From Ophiostoma sp. CBS 140.51 (lineage: Eukaryota > Ascomycota > Sordariomycetes > Ophiostomatales > Ophiostomataceae), in contig JANSLP010000038.1 in assembly GCA_029298735.1 (NCBI GenBank), positions 1 through 64,000 on the forward strand: a stretch of DNA of 64,000 bases, written 5' to 3'. Positions 11,607-21,955 of this stretch are shown here, one piece after another (the stretch's first letter is position 1; every line of letters begins with the position of its first letter). The notes under the pieces are model-generated. The model searched no databases, was not told where the DNA came from, and saw only the letters and a program-made list of their open reading frames with translations. A program made the position numbers and the translations under genes.

Positions 11607-14600
11607 TCAACCAAAAGTCATGCGCAGGCTCTCGCTACGAGCACGGCCAGGACCACGGATGCCAGCGCCGCGACGCTCCTGCATCTTGGACACCCACTCC
11701 GTAATGGTCTCGTAACAGAGCACATACTGGCGCAGGCTCTGGACCATGCTCAGACGCTGTGTGCGGAAGTCCTCCACGGTGCCGGCCACGAGGTCGACTT
11801 GGTCGCTGTCAAGCCAGGCAGTGTCAAAACCCTTGTCGACATCGTCAACAGACGCAGTGACATTGCTGATCGAAGTGAAGCCGTAGTCGCCCTCGTCATC
11901 GCTCATAATGATGTCGTCGCCAATGACCTCGTTGGGGGCAATGTTGCTCTCACGACGGACACACGACTGCCGGGGTGGCTGCTGCTGCTGCGAGAAGAAA
12001 CCGGACGCAGCATTAGCGCGGCGGATCGACCGCTGGTTCTGGCGGTTCAGCATGTCCACCACCGAGTCGACGGTACAGAATGCACCTGTGCGACCACAGC
12101 CAGCAGAGCAGTGCACCAGCATGGGCCGAGGCGCCGGGTTGTTCTCGGGCTCGCCGTACCAAGGCGACGACAGCAAGCTCTCAATCTTGCCGGCATTGCT
12201 GGGACTCGAGCCGGCAGCAGCCTGTACAACAGGCATAGAAGTCGTCTTGGTCATACCCTGTGGGATGTCTGTGGGAGGCGAGGCGGCGCGCTGGGTAGCG
12301 TTGGCGAGCTCTACGAGGGCTAGCAGGTGGCTGGGCTTCGCAGGCGTGCCAAAGTCGGGCCACGACGGATAATGCAGCTGAGTGACTTCACGCATGGGCG
12401 AGAACGCGTGGCCCCGGTGGCTGAGAGCAAACTTGCGGATGTAGACAAAGGGAGCATCGCTGCTGCTGCTGTTGGCCGAGTTGGCCTGGCTAAAGAACGA
12501 ACCGGCACCGTCGTCAGTTCTCTCCGAGGAAACAAGCGTCTGCGCGCGGCGTCTGCCAGATTCAGCGGCCGTGGAGTTATTGTTGGAAGAGGCGGTCGAG
12601 CCGGAGGCAGTTGAGTTCGGGCGGTGCTTGTCAGCCTCCAGGGACACTTTTTTCTCGCTCAGCAGGCGAAGTGTGACCTTGCCGTACTCATTGTTCTTCC
12701 AGTACGGGTGGCACTTGATTTGGCCACCTTCCGACTCGGCGGTGAGCATGACGATGACGCGGACGTCCTCATCCCAGATCATGGACCAAAAGTCCGAAAA
12801 GGTAGCTGGAAGAGGAGCTTGGCTGGCAATGTAACGCTTGTTGCTACGGCTCGCACGCAGGTGGCTGGCATTGACATAGTCGCAGTCACCGGCGGCCCGT
12901 CCCTGAAGACGAACGCGTGCGTGGTCAAAAGGCAGAATATCCTTGTACCGGTTCTTGCCACCCTTTTCGACACCCGAGATCTGAACCTGGGGCGCACAAG
13001 GATCAGCGCCGTTCATCGACTGGCGAATAACGCCATAGGCGTCCTTCATGCGTGCCTGTTCAGCGACCTCAATGCTCAGGAACTTCTGAGAAACCTTTTG
13101 GCCACGATCGGTCGGGTCGGCAGCGTTGCGAAGCCAAGTAGGGAGGTTGTTAATGGCGGTGCCAGGAGGAAGAGTCAGCTCGATACGGCCAACGCCGTCC
13201 GCGAGGTCCATGTTTTGACGGATATTAGAGAAAAAGGGGTTGGAGTTGGAAGTGGCACAGGGCATCATGACACCGCCCAGAATAGGTGCGATTGACAGTT
13301 TCCGGGGGCCAGAGGGCAGCGAGAGTGCTGACGCGCCAGCCGGCGGAGGTGAAGGGCTGTCGCGGTCGACCCAGTTCGGGTAGGCCGCCTCAAATGCCTG
13401 GAAGCCGCCGCGGAGGACGAAAGCCTGGCCTTTGTAGCCGTCGTTGGTGAACTTGCGAAGCATGTTCAGAGCAGCCGTGGCATCACGCTTCTCAGATGAG
13501 TTGTTGTCGTAGACGACGAGGTAGCTGGCATCGCGCCATGCGGCAAAGCTCTCCTGGTCCTCGCCCTTGGTGAATGTGAGCTGCATCTTCTCCAATGTGA
13601 ACGTAGCACGCTTTAAAAGGGTGGTAGGGATGCACATGTTGAGCGCGCCGTGAATGCGTGAAGTCGCATAGTAGGTGGCCACACGAACATCAAGCAGGAG
13701 CAACCGTTTATTTGCGTTACCAGTGGGGCTCGGGACCGCGTCAAGATCGAGGATTTCCTTGAGCTGCTGGATGTCCATCATACCGTGAGCTGAATCGGTT
13801 GTGGGAGGAGCAGTCTCTGCACGCAAAGGCGTAGGTCCAGCTCCCATGCTACCTTTTCTGGCTGTGGACATACTGAGCCGACCAAGAGACACGGGGAAGT
13901 GAGGAGGTGGTTGCCGTTGCTGTGTAGGCGGCTTGAGCTCGGGAGCAGCTTCGAGTTGGACTGGCGATTCGAAGCGGGGTGCATTGAAAAACGAAGGCGG
14001 GTCAATCGACGCCTCTGAATTCCTCTTTGAGTCTGAGGATACATAGGCAGAGTCATGCAGGCTGTTCGAATCGGCGTCGACCTCCATAAGCATGCTGGCG
14101 CGCTTGGAGGCTTCGTGACTACTTCTTTGCGTGAAGGTTGGGCGGAACAGAGGCATCGCACTGGAGGCGCCGGGAGGCGGAATGGTCACAGGATGTGAGG
14201 TTGGACCATGGTCTTGTGTGGACCGCCTTGTCATTTGTGGCCGGGGCACGGAGGTTGGTGCTGCTGTGCTGGGGCTAATGTCGGCGTGTGCGGTTGAGGG
14301 AATGGGAGGGGGTGTCTGGCCGGCGCTGAAGTGAGAGTTGCCGAGGGAAAAGGACCGCACGAGGTTGTTCGCGTCGGCACCGCGGCGGAAAGCTTCGTAA
14401 GCGGGGTTGGCGTCCAGGGGTATCATCTGCTTTGGTATCGCGGTCGTAAACGACTTGACCGAGGACGAAGGAGAGCTCCAGTTGTTGCGGGGCAAAGCAG
14501 CCGAGTCTCTAGGGTCTTTGGACGACTCGACGACCAGCCCAAAGTAGCTGGGACTTGACGTCTTTGCATCTTGTGCGGCGATGCTGGCGGCAGCGGGTGA

Positions 14601-14741
14601 GAGTTTCGGCGGGTATGGTTGGCCCACGGAGTATGCCAGCATGCGAGGCGATGTGAGAGGAGTGCTGGTCTTGTTGGATCTGTATTGGTGTTGGTGCGGC
14701 GTACTGTGCGCCGGCGGCGGTTGGGAGCGTGCTGTCTTCAT
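11607..14741 (-). CDS. Protein tyrosine phosphatase with N-terminal rhodanese-like domain (MAPK phosphatase type, Ptp2/Ptp3/Pyp-like)
   Basis: Single exon, 1044 residues. Residues 1-320 are Ser/Pro rich and disordered. Residues about 322-455 form a rhodanese/Cdc25-like domain (LLLLDVRVATYYATSRIHGA..., PTTLLKRATFTLEKMQ). Its active-site loop VYDNNSSEKR has no Cys, so it should be non-catalytic; in yeast Ptp2/Ptp3 the equivalent region binds MAP kinases. The PTP domain runs from about 548 to 1030. It has the general-acid loop W794-P795-D796 and the HCSAGCGRTG signature with nucleophile Cys878 and Arg884. This supports dephosphorylation of phosphotyrosine in MAP kinases of the Hog1/Fus3/Mpk type (inference on substrate). 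Three long Ser/Asn/Gln-rich insertions interrupt the catalytic domain at about 705-765, 817-872 and 913-984. It is convergent with translin. Confidence 0.93.
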   Translation of the reverse strand: MKTARSQPPPAHSTPHQHQYRSNKTSTPLTSPRMLAYSVGQPYPPKLSPAAASIAAQDAKTSSPSYFGLVVESSKDPRDSAALPRNNWSSPSSSVKSFTTAIPKQMIPLDANPAYEAFRRGADANNLVRSFSLGNSHFSAGQTPPPIPSTAHADISPSTAAPTSVPRPQMTRRSTQDHGPTSHPVTIPPPGASSAMPLFRPTFTQRSSHEASKRASMLMEVDADSNSLHDSAYVSSDSKRNSEASIDPPSFFNAPRFESPVQLEAAPELKPPTQQRQPPPHFPVSLGRLSMSTARKGSMGAGPTPLRAETAPPTTDSAHGMMDIQQLKEILDLDAVPSPTGNANKRLLLLDVRVATYYATSRIHGALNMCIPTTLLKRATFTLEKMQLTFTKGEDQESFAAWRDASYLVVYDNNSSEKRDATAALNMLRKFTNDGYKGQAFVLRGGFQAFEAAYPNWVDRDSPSPPPAGASALSLPSGPRKLSIAPILGGVMMPCATSNSNPFFSNIRQNMDLADGVGRIELTLPPGTAINNLPTWLRNAADPTDRGQKVSQKFLSIEVAEQARMKDAYGVIRQSMNGADPCAPQVQISGVEKGGKNRYKDILPFDHARVRLQGRAAGDCDYVNASHLRASRSNKRYIASQAPLPATFSDFWSMIWDEDVRVIVMLTAESEGGQIKCHPYWKNNEYGKVTLRLLSEKKVSLEADKHRPNSTASGSTASSNNNSTAAESGRRRAQTLVSSERTDDGAGSFFSQANSANSSSSDAPFVYIRKFALSHRGHAFSPMREVTQLHYPSWPDFGTPAKPSHLLALVELANATQRAASPPTDIPQGMTKTTSMPVVQAAAGSSPSNAGKIESLLSSPWYGEPENNPAPRPMLVHCSAGCGRTGAFCTVDSVVDMLNRQNQRSIRRANAASGFFSQQQQPPRQSCVRRESNIAPNEVIGDDIIMSDDEGDYGFTSISNVTASVDDVDKGFDTAWLDSDQVDLVAGTVEDFRTQRLSMVQSLRQYVLCYETITEWVSKMQERRGAGIRGPGRARSESLRMTFG

Positions 14742-17700
14742 ATTGACTGTGGATTTGTGATTTTGTGACGAGCGGGTTCAACGGTATAATGTTGTCGGGT
14801 GTCCGTTGTCCAGCGGACATAAAAAAAAGAAGGGGAGATCGGAGAGAAAAGGCGTATCCGTCCTAAGCCGACATCACCACGTTCTGGCTCGAAATTCGGA
14901 TCGAAGAAGGTCTGGGAGAAAGAAAATTCGCTGACCGCTGTGTAAGCTCAAGAGAGACGGCCGCGGTTCGGAATGTGACGAATTGGAAATCGAGGGACCC
15001 GGCCACGATATAATTAGACGAGGAGAAAAGAGGAAGCTGTGAAAAAAGGGAGAAGAGGAAGCGTGATAGACTGTAGGAGTGACCAGCAGGAACAGTCTAG
15101 GATCGTCCGAAACAAAGTTGTGGGTAGTCGACAAGATCGATCAGAACTGAAGCTGAATTAGACGTGTGGGAGGGTGTGTATGCGTGGTGGTGGTGGAAGA
15201 AGCAGTAGAAAACAGAAAATGGGTGTGGGAGAAAAAAGAAAATAGAGTTCATTCAGGTCGAAGAAGAGAATCGAGAAAGTGGGAAAAGAGAAGACGGTTG
15301 GAGGACGACGGTTGGAGATCGGAAGGAAGAGAACAAGGCAAGCGAGAAAACGTTTGTTGGGAAGGAGCGAAGAATGTCGAGAAGAAAAATAGGACCAGCT
15401 CGAAAAGAAAGAAACCAAGTTAATGCTCGAGGAAGTGGCGATGGGAAGTGTGATCGACAAAGACGTTTTTGGCTCTTTTTGGCGTTTCTGGCGGTGGACG
15501 AGCGAAAGTTGGAGTTGGTAGCGTGGGTAAAATACTCGTAGTTTTGGTAGAGAGCCTTGGAAAAGAAGGAGTAACCAAGCGAAACCAAGCGAGCGGCAGT
15601 GGGAATGGGGATGGATTGCGCGAAACGGCCCTAAAAGGACAATTCGAAGCTGGGTTTTGTCGTTAATGGTCGAGAAGCAACCCAATGTTCGTGGGTCGTG
15701 GTTGCCAGGGCGGGAAGAGTCACAAAAACAAAAGGGGGGGTTCGTTGGGCTCTTTATTTTTGAGTCTTTGAGATACGAGATGCGTGGGAGTTCGTGACAA
15801 GCTGCAGTTTGCACTTTCCTTTTTCGTTCTGGGTGAGGAGAAAAAGGAGACTTTAGAAGTAAAGATGTAGGTGAGGGAGATACCGGTGGATATTTCGTGA
15901 CGTTCAAGTTCCGCCGGAGGCAGGAAGCAAGGACCAAACGGCAGGTGCGATGTGTTTTAAGGAAATGGGCAGTCAAGGAAGGCGTGGTTTTCCCCTATTT
16001 TCTGTTTACGGAAGCCATTTGGGGGGGTGTCACAGAAGCGCCCAGAAGGAAAAAAAGGCTTGCAACACAGAAGCCTCAAAGGCTGAAAATGGCTACGAGA
16101 CTACGATGGAAATAACACAAGGACGAAGGGGAAGAGAGAGATAGTTGGGCGGGGAGGCGGGATGCTGGCGCCGGTTAGTGGGCGGCGAAAGAACGATGCA
16201 GTGCAAAAAAAGGATAAAAAAAGGAAAAAGGGGCGTTCATGTCGTCATACCTGCTGTCAGCATTTTGCCAACGGCCGGGCTAGGCTAGTGAGGTCAGTTA
16301 ATAGGCGAGTAACGAGCGAGCGACGAAGGAAGAAGGCGCCCCCCACGGGACCCTGAGAGCCTATTTTCTACTGACTCTGCTGACAGATCAGGCCTTTTTG
16401 GCCGCCTGTTCATAATCGCGAAACGCGCGTGAGCGGCGTTCGGTGAGGCCTTCAATTACAGCCGCAGCCGCAACCGTAGATAATTATGTCCAGATGTGTA
16501 CTGTGTCCGAGGCGCACATTGTTTCTTAATACCGAGGAAGATTTGACATCGTGAATGACATCTTGAGGGAAAAAAAAGAAAGAAAACAACAACAGAAGGG
16601 ACGAGAAGAAAAAGGGGGTATGACCGCATTACCACAATAACACGGTGAGAAGCTGTAACTTAGTGGCCAGGCCGCTATTACATTACCGCGTCTACAGCGA
16701 CCCAGGGGACCTGTCCAATACCAAGAGCAATTGAAACGCGACAGAACCGACCAGGGCCAGCATCCGGCGGCGTGAAACCCAAGGAGAAACAGGATGAAAA
16801 GGAGAGGCAGAGAGCATCCCAAATATGTCCCAAAATAGGACAGGGTGGCAGAGCTGGTGGAAGCTTGTAGGCTGGTTGGAAGCTGAGCTGAGCTGCGGAC
16901 TGAAATGCGGGAACAGAAAAGACTGGGAAAGGAACGGCCATTGTGGGATTTTGTCGACGATCTGGACGTTCTAGATGCACCGGAGGAGCAAGACGTTCGC
17001 CGATGGCTGGCCTCAACTGGCCTTCCGACACCCGCATCGTGCCAAAACAACGTCATAGGTAGCCGTTTGACGACATTTTGGGGTCCTTTTTTGTGCATGT
17101 TGTAGTCAGAAGTTCTTGTATCTTTTGTGTCTGTTGTGTCGTTCGAGGCACGTACTCGACGTTCTGCAACTGCGCATGGCCAAGCGGGGTCCGTCTGCTG
17201 ATTGTGCCTGGTGGCAGGAAGGGGTAATTTGGCAAATGTCCCATGTTCTGTTCATGCATTTGGCAACCGCACCTCGTGCACCTGCCGTCAAGAAACGAAA
17301 CCACAGGCAGACGAGGCAGGAGCACACCTGGCACACACAGGTAGGTACTGGAGATCAGGGTCCTTGCCGCCCCAGAGTTTGAGAGCCCCATGCCCTGGCG
17401 AGGTGCCCACCACGACTCGATCCCATCTTCCATCTGGCCAGCCAATCTACACGGAAGAAAAACGACAAATCTCATCCAAGCCTCGCTGCTCCGCCTTGTG
17501 CCTTGATGGGAGCTGCTTTCTAGGCAGACTGAGACAAGTATGCTGGACAGTCGCACCGCTCCCGCGGCCTTTTTTTTTTTTTTTTTAAATTTATTTATTC
17601 GCAGCTTTGAAGCTATTGCAGCCGTGCATGTGGCTTGCGGCACGACTCGTACGACAATCCAGGAGCATATTGACCGAGCAGGAGGTCGACGACGTCAAAG

Positions 17701-20221
17701 ACAGGCCGAATGAGTATTATCGTGAGGCTTGACAAGAGTGCAACTCAGGCAGGTAATGGAGTGACAGAACGGCATGGCGAAGTGTGGGGGTGCGGAAAGT
17801 GCAGACTGGGAAGGGCGCTATGGAGAGAAATATGCATTGGAATAGGGGACTCGCTTGCACTGGCTCGGAAAATAGGAGTCGCAGTGGACCACACTACTGT
17901 TAGTGGACAAAGTCGTCACAACCGCTAGAGCAGTCGCTAAGAAAGTCTTCACTAACAGTTTGAAAGCGAGAAAAAGCACTGGCCGCCCAGCTTGCCTCTT
18001 CTGCACTCCTTTCACACTGCCAGTCCGCCCCAACTCTCCTGCAAGACAAACAGGAACGGTGTGAGGTCAAAAATGTTGGAAGCCGGCACCGAAACTTGGC
18101 CAACTCAGGCCACTCTTGGAAGGTCTGGACCCTGACAGAACGTTCTAGCGGCACAAAAGGTGTGCCCCTCTTTCCTTCCTTCTTTCTTGTGTGCTGGAAG
18201 CAAAAAGCTGGACGTGTTTCCAAACCGGGATTTGCACAGCTCCTTCCACCCACTGTCGTCCATTCATGACAAACGTCCGCCCAAGACTGGAAACTGCAAT
18301 CCACACAAAGACACACAGACAATCATGCTTGAGGATTTCTTCTTTGCGCACACACAACAATCCAATTTTCCCAATATGCAATTCTTGGACACCCATGCGA
18401 GAAGAGATGAGAGATTGTCACTGTTGGACCTGTGAGACAACACCGGCTGCCCTCTTTTGGCCTTCTTTTGTTCTTTTCGACCGCTGCAGATGCTTCAGAC
18501 GGGCCTTGGCAAGTCCACCACAGGGCAGCGGTGGGCAATGGTGGACAGCGGTGAACGGCACTCTTAGCCGAGCTGGGATTTGTTTGTGTGCACACGAACT
18601 TGTTCTTTCTAACAGACGCAAAAGTATCTTTCCGGGATCTTTTGTCAACAAGGGCCCCCAAAAGACCAAGGAGATAATGTGCGATCTATCTGTTTGAAAA
18701 GACCCTGACCTAAACTCTCTTATTCCTTCCCTCCATTTCTCGATTCCCGTTTTTCCCCTTTCTGGGTGTGGTCGCAAGGCCAGCTTTTCAGGGTATCAAG
18801 GAAGGTGCGATCCAAGAAATTAATTGTGATTGGGGAAAGAGCAATTCCCATCCTTTTGTTACGCAGCAGGTGCCGCGACTGCCAGAAATGACACAGTGCC
18901 AGAACTGCCAGCCGATAATACTATCCGCCCAGAGGGTCTTTTGTGTCCGTAATACCGTCTACCACAGAAAATATTGTGTACCCTACAACCTGTATTTGGT
19001 AATACGGTGTTGTGTCCTGTGACGATATGTTTTTTCTTCCCGCCTATTTTTCTCGCCTATTTTTCTTCTCCTTTTTTCACCCCTTTTTTCAATGGAGAGC
19101 TCCGTCATTTCGTCATTCTTACGAAAGCGTTAAAGGGCAAAAAAGGAGAGAAATCACGACTTTCGTCTAACCGTTTTCCCTTCCCGCAAGCCGCCCTGCC
19201 GTCGCGCTTTCCGTAGTCTGTTGGGTGTTGGCTTTGTCTTTGTGGAAAAGTAAGCCCGCTGAGGGCAAATTATTTATAGGGCCACAGTGGTGGCGTTTTG
19301 GTGGGCTCACTCGCTATTAGAGTGCCAATTTACATGAGACGACAGCCAGCACCACCGACGTCATGTCCACGTGCCACAGGCCTAAAGCGGCAAATTACCC
19401 AAATACCAGCCACGAGCCCCGAGACATAAGTGTAAGAAGGCAAGCGCAAACTGGACTCAGCTCAGCTCAGCTTCGCCTTCCGTAAACGGAAATAGAACTT
19501 GGTTTTGATTCGACACATCCGTCCCTCTTGCCTCCTGCCTTTCCTTGTCAACAAGGCTGTGTCTCATGTCTCATGATATCAAATTGCCATGGCTCGGGTG
19601 GCTCACGGGTTTTGGTGAGCCTTGGCTCAATTGGCACAGGGCCGCTCGCCGCCTGCGCTACCCGGGGCCGTATTATTTCGCGTCCACTTTTACGGTCCAC
19701 CTCCGGGCTTCCGATCGAAAACAAATCCACACGGCAGTCTCGTTGGGCAATGAGATCGTGAAGTAATATTGTTCAGCCTTTTTTATCGCCTTAAGTTTCA
19801 TTTTAGATCCTTTGTCGAGTGTCTTTGCTCGCCGTCTGCGCTTACCAGCGGTACATACTCGTTAAGCTATCATCTGCTATCGCGCAAAAGTCGGAGTAGT
19901 CTCACCAGCAGAGAAATAAACTGCGGGGAACCGAACACTCTGCAGAAATGCGAGACGCACCCTTCCCCATAAACAAATGCTTGTGCAGCCTCGGCATATT
20001 GGAGAGAGCATACGGGGTCTTTCTAGCACGACGTTGAAAAAAATGGGAAAATGAGGATGTAACTGGTTCCTGACTACCCATCCTTGACAACAGAGCTCGA
20101 CCTGACGATCCAACGGCCTACGATAATAATTGCGATACCTTATTTTGATACGACATCTGCTCTCGCCATCTGCATCGAAATATATATATATAAACAATTT
20201 ATACGAGGCTAAGCGCATACA
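14742..20221. other. Long divergent gene-free region (phosphatase leader and thioesterase promoter)
   Basis: About 5.5 kb without a supportable gene. From 14742 to about 16150 the plus strand is purine rich, so the phosphatase transcript would have a long pyrimidine-rich leader; the 272-codon frame at 15158-15976 (-) is translation of that tract. 16526-17098 (-) and overlapping plus-strand frames near 17116-17588 show no domain or codon bias. A run of 16-18 T lies near 17569-17586. The segment 19250-20221 leads into the thioesterase. Long 5' UTRs, uORFs or a non-coding RNA could lie here but cannot be shown. Confidence 0.45.
17569..17586. repeat. Poly-T run
   Basis: An uninterrupted T run of about 17 nt, followed by AAATTTATTTATT. 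On its own it has no assignable role; it could be an RNA polymerase III stop, a decayed poly(A) tail of a retroelement, or chance. No retroelement-like frame lies next to it. Confidence 0.5.
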
Positions 20222-20957
20222 ATGGCTAGCAATCGCAAACAAGCAATCGCGGCCGCTCGCGAAAAGGCCATGATTGCCGTCCAGGCCATCTTTGATAGGT
20301 AAGGGTCACTGCCAAAGCACGATAGACAACAAGACGTCCACTGACATTCGCAGATGGAACCTCATCGCCGACGATGTCAACTACCAGGGCTTTGAGCGCC
20401 ATGTTATGCGCACCGGCAAGGTTATCGACGCCTCCCTCGGCCCGCCGTCATCCGTCTACCGGACGATCGATTACGATAGCGACGAAGCTGCCGCAGCTGA
20501 CGCACCTATTGTTCCCAGCCCAGCCATCTTGGCCACATCTACCTGCTCTCTCTACATCGACAGCCAGTACAGCAACATGAACGGCGTCATGCACGGCGGC
20601 GGCTACGGCGTCATCTTTGACATGATGACCACTACTGCCCTGGGTCCTTTGGCCAAACCGGGCTTCTGGGACTATTTGGGTGGTGTCTCCCGCACCATCA
20701 ACATTAGCTACCTCAAACCGTGTCCACTCAACGCGACCGTCATCGTGCACGCCCACGTCTACCATGTCGGCCGCACTATGGCCATGATCAAAGGCTGGAT
20801 GACGAGTGAGGACGGTAAGACGGTGTATGCGACGTGCGACCACCACAAGGTGGCCATGGCGACGCCGGACCACCAGCTGGCGCACCGCGTGAAATGGGAC
20901 GAGCAGTGGGAGGAGAAGGATGGCAAAGCCAAGGACAGCAAGAACTCCAAATTATGA
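20222..20957 (+). CDS. Hotdog-fold acyl-CoA thioesterase (PaaI/ACOT13-like)
   Basis: Two exons, 20222-20298 and 20354-20957, separated by a 55-nt GTAAGG..CAG intron, give 226 residues. The hotdog signature MNGVMHGGGYGVIFD has His106-Gly107-Gly108 at the start of the central helix. It is followed by VSRTINISYLKPCPLNATVIVHAHVYHVGRTMA, the usual second half of the PaaI fold. Such enzymes hydrolyse acyl-CoA thioesters; the human relative ACOT13 acts on medium and long chains in mitochondria. The N-terminal Ala/Arg/Lys-rich helix (residues 1-20) could be a weak mitochondrial presequence (inference). The C-terminus is a Lys-rich tail. The first exon supplies only 25 residues, and the frame at 20274 without it lacks a proper start. 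Convergent with the small membrane protein gene. Confidence 0.92.
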
Positions 20958-21345
20958 TGCCGAGGGAGCAACTGTATTTCATAGACTGTACAAAAACCAA
21001 TGCACATAGATAGATTTTGAATACAACCTGGAGCAACTGAATCATGTACAATCTTTCGCTTCATTATTTGCTTCGTGGTCTCGTCCAAACTGGTCGCTAT
21101 AACAAGACAACGTTTGCATGGCTCGCCTAGGAAGGATGTAAGAAAAGAGAAAAGAGGAAAGAGGAAAGAGGAAAGAGCAGAAGTGATGCCAGAAAAGCAA
21201 ACAGATATGTCCAACATAAGATGCAAATCAAAACGCCCGTCCGGACCATCCGGTCATTATGCCAAATAAAATACAGTCCGCCAACCCTAAGCCATCGTAA
21301 ACGTTCAGGTATATATCGTCTTCATGTCTACAGCCAGAACTGTAA
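20958..21345. other. Convergent 3' region with AGAGGAA repeat
   Basis: A 388-nt gene-free spacer between the stop codons of the thioesterase and the membrane protein. It contains the purine repeat at about 21143-21177. Confidence 0.5.
21143..21177. repeat. AGAGGAA heptamer tract
   Basis: About four units of GAGGAAA/AGAGGAA, the reverse complement of the heptamer seen at 6727-6763. It lies in a shared 3' region between convergent genes. Confidence 0.7.
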
Positions 21346-21955
21346 TCATAACCGGATACACACGTCCAGGCAGTCGATCCGCCATTCCCGGCGGCCTAAC
21401 AGACTCCGCAGCCACTCCATGCCGATGCCCGTCCACTCCGACTTGGTTTGTGCCAGCTGGTCGACGGCTGACCCGGCCACCGTTGAGACTGTCGAGTTCA
21501 TTAGCTCCACTGCCATGGACACCGTCTCGTGCAGGTCGTCTATGGCTGACATCGTGCCATGTGTCGCATTGTTTGCGGATGCTGCGGCTGCCGCGGCATG
21601 GCTGGTGTGGTTCTTGCAGTTCGCACAACCGCCGCTGGCGCCAACCGCACCAGCTCCAACAGTTGCCCGCGGCTCAAACCAGTTGCTTCCGAAATCAAAG
21701 AAGCATCGGTCGGACCAGTTGCAGCTGGTTAGGAAGAGAATGAGGAGCAGGAAGGAGCAGTAGACGCATGGCCGGTTGAGAAAATATGTGCAGACGAAGA
21801 AGAGGGCGATGAAGGTCGGCGAGGCATTGGTCGGGATGAAGAGGAGGGGCAGCCAGCTGGAGAGGGAGACGTCAGTAAAGGAACGACAAATAAGAGAAGG
21901 CAAATCCAATCCTAGAAACCTGTGGACGACTGTCTTACCTCCTTAAACAGAACAT
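21346..21955 (-). CDS. Small membrane protein of unknown function
   Basis: Two exons: 21939-21955 (17 nt) and 21346-21856, joined by an 82-nt GTAAGA..CAG intron, give 175 residues. The spliced N-terminus reads MFCLRSWLPLLFIPTNASPT. Residues 7-32 and 35-52 are hydrophobic and probably form two membrane segments, or one segment and a re-entrant part, linked by FLNRPCVYC. After the membrane part comes CNWSDRCFFDFGSNWFEP, a dense aromatic/Cys patch that looks conserved. The Gly/Ala-rich C-terminal half contains a CANCKNHTSH stretch. I recognise this arrangement only as an uncharacterised fungal protein. Topology and role are unknown. Confidence 0.72.

Noticed and set aside
15158..15976. 272-codon minus-strand open frame
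   Set aside because: Translation of a pyrimidine-rich tract (Ser/Phe/Leu/Pro runs) in the phosphatase leader; it lacks codon bias and any motif.
16526..17098. 190-codon minus-strand open frame
   Set aside because: Low-quality composition, overlaps an open frame on the other strand, and has no domain or splice partners.
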